From positions 1 to 10,997 of the forward strand of contig JAWBXA010000032.1 in the NCBI GenBank assembly GCA_038868115.1: a stretch of 10,997 bases of DNA, in the 5' to 3' direction. Shown here piece after piece: positions 1 through 6,148 of this stretch. Below the pieces are notes generated by a model. That model saw only the letters and a list, made by a program, of their open reading frames with translations, searched no databases and was not told the DNA's origin. The stretch is from JAGTQI01 sp038868115. GTDB lineage: Archaea > Thermoproteota > Bathyarchaeia > Bathyarchaeales > Bathycorpusculaceae. Positions within the stretch are counted from its first letter, which is position 1. Each line of letters begins with the position of its first letter. Made by a program: the position numbers and the translations under genes.

Positions 1-211
1 GAACTTCGGCTAGCTCGTTTGCACATATTGCGGCCCTTTCCTTGTTGTTGGCTCTTAGTGCTGTTACGCATGTCTGGAATAGGTTTTTGTCTCTTTCCTT
101 CAGCCTCAGTGATGCTTGAACCACTTTATGTTGTTGGATTCGCAGTTTATGCACAGACTTGATTATAACTTCTCGTAGTGGTGGAGGGGTTTGGGTGAAA
201 GGGTTTTTTAT
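1..211 (-). CDS. cdvB: ESCRT-III (Snf7/CdvB family) protein, partial, runs off the left edge
   Basis: Seen: reading leftward from position 211, the first 70 residues of an Snf7-fold protein are encoded, with the start of helix 1, a LKERDKNLF stretch and a NELAEV segment. These line up with QRDKSIF and NELAEIRKM of the neighbouring complete ESCRT-III protein, at the same spacing. Known: ESCRT-III proteins polymerise on the inner face of the membrane at the division site and constrict it; the Vps4-like ATPase CdvC remodels them. Context: the gene lies 30 nt downstream of cdvA on the same strand, where cdvB sits in cdvABC operons, so canonical CdvB with a C-terminal winged helix is my inference. 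The frame is closed by TAG at about 232-234 and contains no ATG, GTG or TTG before the first helix. I place the start at ATA (209-211) behind GGAGGGAG. The alternative, GTG at 152-154, would cut helix 1. The C-terminus is not visible. Confidence 0.85.
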   Translation of the reverse strand, partial: MKNPFTQTPPPLREVIIKSVHKLRIQQHKVVQASLRLKERDKNLFQTCVTALRANNKERAAICANELAEV

Positions 212-216
212 TTTTG

Positions 217-224
217 CTCCCTCC
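217..224 (-). promoter_or_regulatory. Strong Shine-Dalgarno site for the edge ESCRT-III gene
   Basis: The minus strand reads GGAGGGAG, ending 5 nt before an in-frame ATA codon (8 nt if counted from the end of the GGAGG core). It lies in the 30-nt gap after cdvA. This decides the proposed start, because no standard start codon is available at the correct distance. Confidence 0.65.
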
Positions 225-241
225 GCCCGCTACGCAGAAGC

Positions 242-961
242 CTATATCCCGGACTCGCCTGCTTCTTTCACGTAAACTATGACTGGGGGTTCTGGGAGAC
301 TTGGAGACGGGGGAGTTGGGGCTTCAACATGCTCTTCTTCGGTAACAGTTTTCGATGGCGCCTCTCCCAATAGAATGTTTGAAAGCTTGTTTTTCACGCT
401 TTCAAGGTCTGCCTTCTCCAAATTTACCCTTTTCAAGCATTCTTGAATCGTCGCGAATGCCGTCTGATAAGATTTGTCGTCAACCTCGCCTATCTCATGC
501 TCCACTTCCAAGTGGACAAGCGCATAATTCAGTTCTCTAATCTCCTGGTTGCATCTTTCAATCTCCTTGTCAATATTTCCAAGCAATGTTTGGGCTTCAC
601 TTTTAAGTTGGTTTAGGGCGCCTTCAAAACTTCTATGTAATTCTTCATAAACTTCAGGCGAAATTTTCTTTTTTTCTAAAAGCTCTTTTAAGGCTTGATC
701 TTTACGCCATATAAGTGGAATTTGATCGCAGAGAACTGCAGTGTCATACTTAATTTTTGAGAGAAATATTACCTCTGAGCCGTCAACATTTATGGTTCCA
801 GCCGGATACTTAACGAAGCGTCCATCATTATGTCTTATGTAAACGGCGTCCACTCCACCATTGGGCTTTACGGCTAAAGATGCCACCTCGCCTATTGGGC
901 GTCCATACTCGTCTTTAACGACTTTACCAAGAGACAAAAAAAGATTGGGGTCTTGCGGCAT
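242..961 (-). CDS. cdvA: Cell division protein CdvA
   Basis: Seen: with the start used here the protein has 239 residues. Residues about 8-72 form a PRC-barrel-like beta domain (LGKVVKDEYGRPIGEVASLA, then YIRHNDGRFVKYP and VIFLSKI). Residues about 85-195 are a charged coiled coil. Residues about 200-222 are an acidic, proline-rich linker, and the tail carries EPPVIVYVKEA (about 224-234). Known: CdvA of Sulfolobus has this layout and similar length; it recruits ESCRT-III to the membrane at mid-cell through a short C-terminal peptide that binds the winged helix of CdvB. The tail here is the likely counterpart. Start choice: three ATGs lie close together (976, 967, 961). GGAGG at 969-973 overlaps the first two and is 7 nt from the third, so 961 is preferred. 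The gene is 19 nt downstream of an ESCRT-III gene, in one operon. Confidence 0.9.
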   Translation of the reverse strand: MPQDPNLFLSLGKVVKDEYGRPIGEVASLAVKPNGGVDAVYIRHNDGRFVKYPAGTINVDGSEVIFLSKIKYDTAVLCDQIPLIWRKDQALKELLEKKKISPEVYEELHRSFEGALNQLKSEAQTLLGNIDKEIERCNQEIRELNYALVHLEVEHEIGEVDDKSYQTAFATIQECLKRVNLEKADLESVKNKLSNILLGEAPSKTVTEEEHVEAPTPPSPSLPEPPVIVYVKEAGESGI

Positions 962-968
962 ATGCATT

Positions 969-973
969 CCTCC
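969..973 (-). promoter_or_regulatory. Shine-Dalgarno site that decides the cdvA start
   Basis: GGAGG on the minus strand is followed by 7 nt and then ATG at 959-961. The upstream ATGs at 976 and 967 are too near or precede it, so the ORF's first five residues (MGGMH) are probably not translated. Confidence 0.7.
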
Positions 974-980
974 CATATTG

Positions 981-1643
981 CTAAGATATTTCCGTCGGGG
1001 ATTTTTCTGGGAGCGGTACCTGTGGGATTCCAGCCGGAAGCTCCGGGAACTTCTCCTTAATTCTCTGTTCAGCTACAGCTGCGGCCTCCGTGAGTATTTT
1101 CTGAGCGTCTTCGTTAGCGGTTTCAAAGTTTATAGATAATCCTGTGCTCTGTCCAGCTTCAACTATTATTCCGCTTAAGAGGTTGCCTATTTGCCCCAAC
1201 TCCCTTTCTGCTTCTGGGAAGATGTTAGCCATACCAGCCTTTACAGCTCTTAGCACGCTTACAGCTGGGCCTAGGGTTGAAACAACATCTCCAAGCTCTG
1301 ATACTGTGCGTAATCTTAAGACTATTTGTTCAAGGGCAAGCCTAGCTTGCATAATCATTTTTTCCATTTTCCTTATCTCAGCCAGCTCGTTTGCGAAGAC
1401 ATTTGCTCTAGCCATGTCGTGTTTTGTGTAAGCGTCAACAATTCTTGCAAAAATTGACTTGTCTCTTTGACTGAACCTCTCGCTCGCCTGATCTAGCTTC
1501 TGTATTTGGAGTTCTATACGGCGGACAGCCATGTCAAGCCGAGGCTTCAATGGGCCTGGTGGCCTAACAGCTTCTTTGATACGCTCTGTTAGTGGTTGTT
1601 CGTCACGTCTCTCATCCCATCTTCTACTAAACTTTTCTGACAA
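981..1643 (-). CDS. ESCRT-III (Snf7/CdvB family) division protein, short form without winged helix
   Basis: Seen: 220 residues, starting at TTG with GGAGGA 8 nt upstream. Residues about 20-190 form an Snf7-like helical bundle: a basic first helix (PRLDMAVRRIELQIQKLD), QRDKSIFARIV, NELAEIRKMEKMIMQA, and a small-residue segment around GDVVSTLGPAVSVLRAVKAGM. The C-terminal 22 residues are proline-rich (FPELPAGIPQVPLPE), resembling the MIM2 motif that binds the MIT domain of Vps4/CdvC. There is no room for a C-terminal winged helix. Known: Sulfolobus has several ESCRT-III paralogues; CdvB1/B2 are short and lack the winged helix, while CdvB has it. Inference: this is a CdvB1/B2-like subunit constricting the division neck, disassembled by CdvC. 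It is the first gene of the operon ahead of cdvA. The family call is firm; the paralogue class is less certain. Confidence 0.9.
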   Translation of the reverse strand: MSEKFSRRWDERRDEQPLTERIKEAVRPPGPLKPRLDMAVRRIELQIQKLDQASERFSQRDKSIFARIVDAYTKHDMARANVFANELAEIRKMEKMIMQARLALEQIVLRLRTVSELGDVVSTLGPAVSVLRAVKAGMANIFPEAERELGQIGNLLSGIIVEAGQSTGLSINFETANEDAQKILTEAAAVAEQRIKEKFPELPAGIPQVPLPEKSPTEIS

Positions 1644-1684
1644 GCTTAATTCCTCCAGAAGAGGCTTAAGGGGCTTGGCAAATC

Positions 1685-1690
1685 TTTATA
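1685..1690 (-). promoter_or_regulatory. Candidate TATA box for the cdv operon
   Basis: The minus strand reads GTATAAAGATT. The box centre is about 45 nt upstream of the TTG start at 1643, predicting a transcript start near 1660 and a leader of roughly 17 nt that contains the GGAGGA ribosome site (1651-1656). No start site was measured. Confidence 0.5.
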
Positions 1691-1714
1691 CATTCTTAAT
1701 ATGCCCGCATTATC

Positions 1715-1740
1715 CACATATATATGTAGAGCTATATGTG
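1715..1740. repeat. Inverted repeat in the divergent cdv upstream region
   Basis: CACATATA (1715-1722) and TATATGTG (1733-1740) are perfect inverted 8-bp arms 10 nt apart. The perfect 12-bp palindrome ACATATATATGT (1716-1727) overlaps the left arm. It lies about 25-50 bp upstream of the TATA box proposed for the division operon, a position suited to a regulator. The AT-rich content makes chance more likely, so function is only inferred. Confidence 0.4.
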
Positions 1741-1840
1741 CCAGCTGAAACCGTTTTGAGCTTTAATTTTCCAGTGATAAGAATTCCTTGCTGCTTTCTC
1801 GGAAATAGACAAAAAAGTGTAAGTTAGACTAAAAAGAAAC

Positions 1841-1848
1841 TTATAATT
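1841..1848 (+). promoter_or_regulatory. Candidate TATA box for the small membrane protein
   Basis: TTATAATT follows a purine-rich stretch (AAAAAGAAAC) that could serve as the BRE. Its centre is about 26 nt from the ATG at 1872, so the transcript may begin at or just before the start codon (leaderless). Confidence 0.45.
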
Positions 1849-1871
1849 CAATTCTAGGCTAGGTGAAAAAG

Positions 1872-2090
1872 ATGGGCGAAAGATTAAAGGTATTCTTGTT
1901 TGTCGCTATTCTAGGGTTCATCGCTGGAGTCATAGCTGAACTAACAATTGAATATGTGGTTCCGGTGCTTGCGGCAATACTGCCAGCCATCTTCAGCGCA
2001 AAATACATTTTGTCAGGACTCGCAGGCGCTTTCCTAACACTCATAGTGGTCAGCGTGTGGGCATACGTTACAGGACCAAAAGAACCATAG
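1872..2090 (+). CDS. Small two-helix membrane protein, unknown function
   Basis: I do not recognise this gene. Seen: 72 residues, with a short basic N-terminus (MGERLK), a hydrophobic segment at about residues 6-25, a second at about 30-40 rich in Ala/Ile/Leu/Pro, and a third at about 45-64 ending in a short polar tail (TGPKEP). That suggests two or three membrane spans and little soluble mass. An in-frame GTG lies 9 nt upstream (1863). I prefer the ATG because AGGTGA (1861-1866) is well spaced from it and the TATA element fits it. The gene is divergent from the cdv operon across 219 nt and followed by a T-rich stretch. Proximity to the division genes is not evidence of a shared role. Confidence 0.6.
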   Translation: MGERLKVFLFVAILGFIAGVIAELTIEYVVPVLAAILPAIFSAKYILSGLAGAFLTLIVVSVWAYVTGPKEP

Positions 2091-2110
2091 CCATTCCAAA
2101 ATTACGTTCA

Positions 2111-2127
2111 CCTTTTTACCCTTCTTT
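2111..2127 (+). terminator. T-rich transcription terminator candidate
   Basis: CCTTTTTACCCTTCTTT begins 20 nt after the stop of the small membrane protein. Archaeal polymerase stops at such T-rich tracts without needing a hairpin. The rest of 2128-2335 shows no gene, RNA or repeat that I can support. Confidence 0.4.
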
Positions 2128-2335
2128 GGCGAATTGTTAGCTGGTCGTATACCGTTTATTTGGACTCAGGAGCGGAAAAAGCAATCATCAAGCTCAGCGT
2201 ACCTCGATCTCTTCATCGTCCAAAATAACAAAGTGTTAACGAAATTATTTATGTTTTTCAAAACGTTGTATGTGTGGAAGGCAGCGGAAATCTTTGGAAG
2301 GAGATCATATTAAGAATTATCGTTATCGTTTAAGG

Positions 2336-2350
2336 CTTGAGAGCCTCAAG
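2336..2350. repeat. Short hairpin-forming inverted repeat
   Basis: CTTGAG, a 3-nt loop AGC, then CTCAAG: a perfect 6-bp stem, extendable by two G-U pairs in RNA. It lies at the upstream limit of recognisable helicase-remnant homology and is not followed by a T run, so it is not a clear terminator. Confidence 0.3.
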
Positions 2351-2388
2351 TTATGGTGACATATAGGTTGTGAAGAACACTGTGCCGC

Positions 2389-3300
2389 ATGCTAATTGAG
2401 ACGCCTCGAAAAATCTCGTCAAGAGAAGCTGAGAAGATGCCGGAAACACTTTTTGGCTTAAATGATGAGCAAGTTGAAGAAGCCCTCAAGGATTATTTTG
2501 AGGCAAAGTTTCCATATGCTTACAAAATGAAGTTTATGGCTGAAAGGTTCGGCGCCTACCGAGGGGAAAAGCATGAGTCCAAAGAGGCAGAGCCAACTGC
2601 CAGCCATTTTTAAGGAAACGCCAATTTATGATGAGACATTGAGAGAAGCTATGCTTGAGAAAGCCGATCTAGAAAAGTTAAGGAAATTATGCGAAACATT
2701 AAAGGTGAAAAAATTAAGGTTAGCACTTAATTCAGAGTGGAAAATCCAACACCACTAGCTTATCATATTCTGGCGAAGTATGGCGACTTTCCAGAGCACA
2801 TCCTACTAAGCAGCATTTATGAGATGAAAAGAGCTATAGAAGCGAAGATGGCGACGCTAATGTGCATCGCGTGCGGAGAGTGCACATCAGAAAAAAGAAT
2901 CAAAGAGTTGCCGGAACACCCCACATATGGAAAATGCGGTTCAAGGCTTTTGGCATTGCTTTATCCGAGTCAAGAGACGAAAAGTCTTAAAGAAATATTG
3001 AGTAAAAGGCGCATGGGCAAAAGCCTAACAGAGGAAGAGCTTAAAGAAATAGCCCATGCGAGGCGCACAGCAGATCTAATCCTCAGCTATGGAAGAAAGA
3101 CGATAATAGCTCTAAAAGTTAAGGGTGTAGAACCGGAAACAGCCTTCAGAATTCTTGGGAAAACGCATTCAAGCGAAGAGGAATTCTACATATACTTGCT
3201 AAGGGCGAAAATTCAATATTTAAAAACGAGGGAGTTCTGGGAAGTCAAGGCAGACCGCTATAAAACCTTTGCCTACTTGGCAGGTGCAAATTTTGGCTGA
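2389..3300 (+). pseudogene. Lhr-family DEAD/DEAH helicase, C-terminal remnant broken by frameshifts
   Basis: Seen: three consecutive segments match successive parts of archaeal Lhr-type helicase C-terminal regions in changing frames. They are ETPRKISSREAEKM...MAERFGAYRGEK (frame 1, to about 2560), SPKRQSQLPAIFKETPIYDE and on (frame 2, to about 2735), and VENPTPLAYHILAKYGDF to the end (frame 1). The last piece keeps MCIACGEC, TADLILSYGRKTIIAL, and a typical family end, EEEFYIYLL...TREFW. The zinc-finger half site expected as CPKCGSRL reads TYGKCGSRL, so one cysteine has become tyrosine. The helicase core (about the first 600 residues, with Walker A and DExH) is absent. Weak traces (YGDI, RT..RMLIETP) continue up to about 2340 with stops. 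Known: intact Lhr proteins of about 850-950 residues are DNA-repair-linked 3'-5' helicases. Two frameshifts plus the missing core indicate a dead gene. Confidence 0.85.
3259..3265 (+). promoter_or_regulatory. TATA box for the APC permease, inside the helicase remnant
   Basis: TATAAAA, preceded by GACCGC. It is centred about 31 nt upstream of the TTG start at 3293, predicting a transcript start near 3287 and little or no leader. It lies in the last codons of the broken helicase frame. Confidence 0.55.
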
Positions 3301-4570
3301 AAACAAATCTAAACACGGAGAGCTTAAGCCCACTCTAGGGTTGTTTGACGCAACGGCCATAAGCATAGGCGCCATAATAGGCGCCGGTATATACGTCGTT
3401 ACTGGTATAGCGGCTGGTTTTGCGGGTTCGGCATTGATTGTTTCCATGCTTTTGGCTGCAGCCATATCAATGCTTACGGCTATGAGTCTTGCCGAATTAA
3501 CAGCGTGGAAGCCCATTGAGGGAAGCATTTACGAGTATGCTTATCAGCTAATTTCACCATTTGCAGGCTTCTTAACCGGTTGGATGTGGGTTGTATCTAA
3601 CATTTTCGCAGGTGCGGCTGTCTCTTTAGGCTTTGCAAACTATTTATGCGCCCTTTTTCCAGCGTTACCGCCAAATGCCGTGGCGGCTTTTCTCTGCCTC
3701 TTCTTTACAATGCTCAACTTTTTGGGGATACGCCAATCGGCCCTCCTAAACAATGTGCTTGTGGCAGCTAAACTTTCCATTTTAGGATTCTTCGCAGTTT
3801 ATGGATTCTTCCACATTAATCCATCAAATCTTGCCCCCTTCAACCCCTTACAAATTGGAGTCTGGTCCGGAGCCTTCTACATATTCTTTGCTTATGGCGG
3901 GTTTGCAAGGGTCGCCGTGGTAGCGGAAGAGGTTAAAGATGCTAGAAGAAACGTGCCGAGGGCTATCATGCTTTCTTTGACAATATCAACAGCAGTTTAT
4001 ATTATAGTGGGTTTTGTAGCTGTTGGGCTTGTGGGCGCCTCAAAGCTTGCTGACTCCGACTCTCCGCTGGCAGAAGCTATAAGCGTTACTGGAAACTCTG
4101 TAGCAGTTTATGCAGTTTCAGCCGGTGGGTTAATTGCAACAGCAAGCGTTTTACTAACAGCTATTCTGGGGGTATCCCGCATGGCCTACGCTATGGCACG
4201 GAGAAAGAATTTGCCTCAAGCCCTAAGTAGGCTTCATCCAAAGTACAACACGCCGCATCTTTCCATATGGATTATAGGCTCTATCATGATCTTACTTGTC
4301 CTTTCCGTGGACATAACAAAGGTTATAGCCACAAGCAACTTCGCATTGCTCTTCTACTATGCACTAGCCAATGTTTCAGCATTAAGGCTAAAAGCACATA
4401 ACAGAATGTACCCAAAAATAGTGCCTTTTCTGGGGGCAATATCATGCGTAGCGCTTTTAATCTTCACGCTTTTCACCTTACCACAAGCGTGGATTTTGGC
4501 CGCTGCAACATTGGCTGTCGGAATCCTCTACCACCAACTTAAAAACCTCAAAGGACGTGACTGTTCATGA
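3293..4570 (+). CDS. APC-superfamily amino-acid permease
   Basis: Seen: 425 residues and about 12 hydrophobic helices. The first helix carries GAIIGAGIYVVTG (about residues 26-38), the unwound substrate-binding motif GxxIGxGI of APC transporters. The loop after helix 6 reads FAYGGFARVAVVAEEVKDAR and continues RNVPRAI, the family's most conserved segment. SRMAYAMARRKNLPQALSRL is another family hallmark. Known: these carriers import amino acids or related amines by ion symport or exchange; the substrate cannot be read from sequence. Start: TTG at 3293 has AGGTG 6 nt upstream (3282-3286) and a TATA box at suitable distance. Earlier in-frame starts (TTG 3269, GTG 3284) lack a well-placed site, and 3269 overlaps the helicase frame. 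The 3' end overlaps by 6 nt the convergent glycosyltransferase remnant. Codon use looks like the neighbours. It is the only intact gene between two decayed ones. Confidence 0.9.
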   Translation: MAENKSKHGELKPTLGLFDATAISIGAIIGAGIYVVTGIAAGFAGSALIVSMLLAAAISMLTAMSLAELTAWKPIEGSIYEYAYQLISPFAGFLTGWMWVVSNIFAGAAVSLGFANYLCALFPALPPNAVAAFLCLFFTMLNFLGIRQSALLNNVLVAAKLSILGFFAVYGFFHINPSNLAPFNPLQIGVWSGAFYIFFAYGGFARVAVVAEEVKDARRNVPRAIMLSLTISTAVYIIVGFVAVGLVGASKLADSDSPLAEAISVTGNSVAVYAVSAGGLIATASVLLTAILGVSRMAYAMARRKNLPQALSRLHPKYNTPHLSIWIIGSIMILLVLSVDITKVIATSNFALLFYYALANVSALRLKAHNRMYPKIVPFLGAISCVALLIFTLFTLPQAWILAAATLAVGILYHQLKNLKGRDCS

Positions 4571-5192
4571 AAACCATGGATTTTGAAAAACTTTAATGGA
4601 CTTTCCTGCCTCCAGCCGGTATTCGCCACTATAATATCCTTTCACAATCTCTTTAAGGGCGTTCGGCTTCAACAAAACTTCTCTGTTAATCGCGATTATT
4701 AGTTCTCCAAGAGCCCTATCGACCCCCATTCTAAAGACTTCAGCCTTCCCTACTGAAGCACTATTTCTGATAACTCTGCCTTTAATGTTAGGCCATTTTC
4801 TCCGGCATTTTTGAATAGTTGCCCATGCAATTTCATAGGTGCAATCGCTGCTTCCATCATCGACAACTAAGATTTCACAAAAGTTCGGGTATTGCGCCGC
4901 GCTTTTAAAAAGGCTCCCTATAAATTCTGAAACACGGCTTTCTGCGTTGTAAACTGGAACAATTATAGAAATAGGCGGGTAACATATCCTTCTGAACATC
5001 ACATTGTTTTCGCATAGTTTCCCTTGCATCAGAATTGCCAGGCCTCTTCCTTTCCCGCACACTCTTAGCCCTTTTCAAGATAAAGCGTGTTATTCCCAAA
5101 TGAAAATATATCGGAGAAAACCATAGCCTAAACGCTAACTGTGAAAACATATCAAAATTAAAGTTAAGAAGACATAAATACTGCTCACACAA
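4565..5192 (-). pseudogene. Family-2 glycosyltransferase remnant, frameshifted, truncated, DxD lost
   Basis: Seen: one frame (from about 5192, or the ATG near 5150) encodes a hydrophobic N-terminus, MFSQLAFRLWFSPIYFHLG..RFILKRAK, typical of the membrane helix before a GT2 domain. Near 5060 the homology moves to another frame: YPPISIIVPVYNAESRVSEF, then EILVVDDGSSDCTYEIA, NSASVGKAEVFRMGVDRALGELI. These are the nucleotide-sugar-binding motifs of the GT-A fold. Where the DxD (often DAD) motif should follow, the frame reads INREVLL, so the metal-binding aspartates are gone. The frame stops about 40 residues later, without the acceptor site, the second acidic motif or the C-terminal helices. Known: intact relatives of about 300-450 residues transfer sugars from nucleotide donors to lipids or polysaccharides at the membrane. 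Frameshift, lost motif and truncation together indicate a pseudogene. The upstream limit is uncertain. Confidence 0.75.
5173..5180 (+). promoter_or_regulatory. Candidate TATA box for the membrane-bound regulator
   Basis: CATAAATA is centred about 40 nt upstream of the ATG at 5217. This predicts a start near 5202 and a leader of about 15 nt containing GAGGA (5206-5210), which is 6 nt from the ATG. Confidence 0.45.
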
Positions 5193-5216
5193 CGTTTCTG
5201 ATTACGAGGACAAAAC

Positions 5217-6047
5217 ATGGAAGACGAATCGCGTTACTACGCACTCTTAAAAGACGCCGCGAGGCGAAAAATAATTGAAATTCTGGGCACTCAAGACAAA
5301 ATAGGGTTTAAGGAGCTCCGTGAAGCTTTAGGTCTAGGCGTCGGCACCATTTACTACCATCTTGACATGCTTTCAGACTTTCTCGAACAGGACAAACAGC
5401 GCAAGTATAGGCTAAACTCGAAGGGACAAGCGCTCTACAGAGTCCTAAAAGAGGGAAGCATACCAGCCAGCCTCGGAATAAGTGAGCCCCTAAGCAACCG
5501 TGCGGCCAAATGGCTTTTCCTTTCGCCACTCTTCGCCCAAACAATAAAACCTTTAAGGCTTCTGCCCTTATCTCTGCTAGTCCTCTTTTTAGGGGCTTAT
5601 GGAGCATCTACAGCAAGGCTCGAACCAGCTCTATTCTTCTACTTTGAATACTCTAACCGCAGTTCAACAGGCACCATGGCACTGTTCATATTCAACTGGA
5701 TAGGGCTATTCCTATTCACAGAAGCCCTAACCCTAGCCCTCTTCAAACGCATGGGGAACGAACTACAACTCTTCACATGCATTGGATTGGCGGCTCTGCC
5801 GCTGGCAGTTTTCCCATACATATACATGTTTGTTCCAGAAATCCTAAGCGGATTCAACCCATACTACATGGAAATTGAAATGATAAGGCAAGTTATATTG
5901 ATAGTTCTGCAGATTTGGAGCCTTTTACTTGTTTCCGCGGCGGTTTGCTATGGAAAGGGCTTAAGACTGGACAAGGGCATTATCATAAGCCTAACAGCCA
6001 TATACCTAAACATAGCCACCCTCTTCATACTCGGACGCTTAACGTAA
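5217..6047 (+). CDS. Membrane-anchored winged-helix (ArsR-like) transcription regulator
   Basis: Seen: 276 residues. Residues about 8-80 are a winged helix: AARRKIIEILG, then IGFKELREALGLGVGTIYYHLDML with the recognition helix, and a wing ending in KYRLNSKGQALY. After a linker, hydrophobic segments at about 113-131, 154-174, 184-206, 224-245 and 253-273 suggest five membrane helices. Known: archaea carry many ArsR-like DNA-binding domains fused to membrane domains, some related to Yip1-type helices; most have no known target. Inference: a one-component sensor that reads a membrane or envelope signal and binds DNA directly. The start is well supported by GAGGA 6 nt upstream. A stem-loop and T run follow the gene, so it is probably monocistronic. 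The adjacent secreted protein, same strand, about 100 nt on, is the nearest possible target. No metal-binding cysteine pair typical of ArsR sensors is seen. Confidence 0.8.
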   Translation: MEDESRYYALLKDAARRKIIEILGTQDKIGFKELREALGLGVGTIYYHLDMLSDFLEQDKQRKYRLNSKGQALYRVLKEGSIPASLGISEPLSNRAAKWLFLSPLFAQTIKPLRLLPLSLLVLFLGAYGASTARLEPALFFYFEYSNRSSTGTMALFIFNWIGLFLFTEALTLALFKRMGNELQLFTCIGLAALPLAVFPYIYMFVPEILSGFNPYYMEIEMIRQVILIVLQIWSLLLVSAAVCYGKGLRLDKGIIISLTAIYLNIATLFILGRLT

Positions 6048-6071
6048 AAGTTCGAGGTTTCTAGAACTTTT
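6046..6071 (+). terminator. Stem-loop overlapping the regulator's stop codon, terminator candidate
   Basis: AAAAGTTC (6046-6053), a 10-nt loop, then GAACTTTT (6064-6071) form a perfect 8-bp stem whose left arm overlaps the TAA stop. The right arm ends in TTTT and a second run of six T follows at about 6089-6094. It could equally be an operator for the downstream gene. Confidence 0.45.
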
Positions 6072-6107
6072 GATAGGCGGAGTTCGGGTTTTTTGGAAGC
6101 GGTTTTC

Positions 6108-6114
6108 TTAATAA
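6108..6114 (+). promoter_or_regulatory. Candidate TATA box for the secreted protein gene
   Basis: TTAATAA is centred about 38 nt upstream of the GTG at 6149. This predicts a start near 6136, just ahead of the ribosome site GGTGA (6138-6142), which is 6 nt from the GTG. Confidence 0.45.
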
Positions 6115-6148
6115 GCTGTTTTACAATGTCTTTTTCTGGTGAAAAGGC

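Noticed and set aside
191..373. Plus-strand open frame across the cdvA end
   Set aside because: It is antisense to the cdvA 3' end and the ESCRT-III start, which have strong family matches. No ribosome site fits and the protein is unlike anything known.
2093..2233. Start-less open frame after the small membrane protein
   Set aside because: Only about 45 codons, no standard start near its beginning, no recognisable motif, and T-rich terminator sequence lies inside it.
2205..2243. Minus-strand short peptide end (FVILDDEEIEVR then stop)
   Set aside because: It looks like a protein C-terminus but is bounded by a stop 13 codons upstream, and no continuation appears in other frames. Probably chance.
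2555..2740. Programmed frameshifting in the helicase remnant
   Set aside because: The two shifts occur without slippery heptamers that I could see, and the whole helicase core is missing, so decay explains the data better.
2737..3300. Open frame of 187 residues as an independent gene
   Set aside because: It starts at GTG with no ribosome site and is in the middle of Lhr homology that continues upstream in another frame. The zinc finger has lost a cysteine. A pseudogene tail is simpler.
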